From Candidatus Nanoarchaeia archaeon (GTDB lineage: Archaea > Nanobdellota > Nanobdellia > Tiddalikarchaeales > Tiddalikarchaeaceae), in NCBI GenBank assembly GCA_028704265.1, contig JAQVLH010000075.1:1-6051 (forward strand): a DNA stretch of 6,051 nucleotides, read 5' to 3'. Positions 6,050 through 6,051 of this stretch are shown here, in pieces. Numbering within the stretch: position 1 is the stretch's first letter; the number at the start of each line of letters is the position of its first letter. The notes under the pieces are model-generated. The model did not search any database, was not told the DNA's origin, and was given only the letters and a program-made list of their open reading frames with translations. The position numbers and the translations under genes are program-made.

Positions 6050-6051
6050 AA

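Noticed and set aside
1..6051. A new defence, mobile or CRISPR-type system
   Set aside because: Every sizeable stretch is explained by a recognisable gene family. I see no repeats with spacers, transposase, toxin-antitoxin pair or nuclease, and no shift in base composition that would suggest an island.

Overview
The window looks like chromosomal DNA from an AT-rich archaeon. Four things point that way: an archaeal-type stand-alone Elp3, a TrmB-family regulator, a short 36K-type SppA with one N-terminal membrane helix, and start codons that lack Shine-Dalgarno sequences, several of which sit about 22-30 bp downstream of TATA-like boxes. The very low G+C (about 30% by eye) and compact spacing would suit a DPANN lineage such as Woesearchaeota or Pacearchaeota. 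That placement is inference; no rRNA or other marker is present.

There are six genes and nearly all the sequence is coding. From left to right: (1) a multi-CBS-domain protein on the minus strand, whose C-terminus runs off the left edge; (2) an HpnP-like, cobalamin-binding-domain radical SAM protein on the minus strand; (3) the tRNA wobble-uridine modifying enzyme Elp3 on the minus strand; (4) an RDD-family membrane protein on the plus strand, divergent from elp3 with only 17 bp between start codons; (5) the membrane serine protease SppA on the plus strand; (6) a TrmB-like transcriptional regulator on the minus strand, convergent with sppA and overlapping it by 29 bp. No intergenic gap exceeds 80 bp. 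I see no RNA gene, insertion sequence, CRISPR array or long repeat.

The genes do not form one obvious pathway. Elp3 is translation housekeeping, RDD and SppA belong to the membrane, the CBS protein and the TrmB-like protein are probably sensors or regulators, and the HpnP-like radical SAM protein has no assigned substrate. Most genes appear to have their own promoter, so this is a mosaic of single-gene units rather than an operon. The points most worth a second look are the HpnP-like radical SAM protein, the very tight elp3/RDD divergent start region, and the coding overlap at the sppA/TrmB 3' ends. I found no convincing evidence of a new defence or mobile system.
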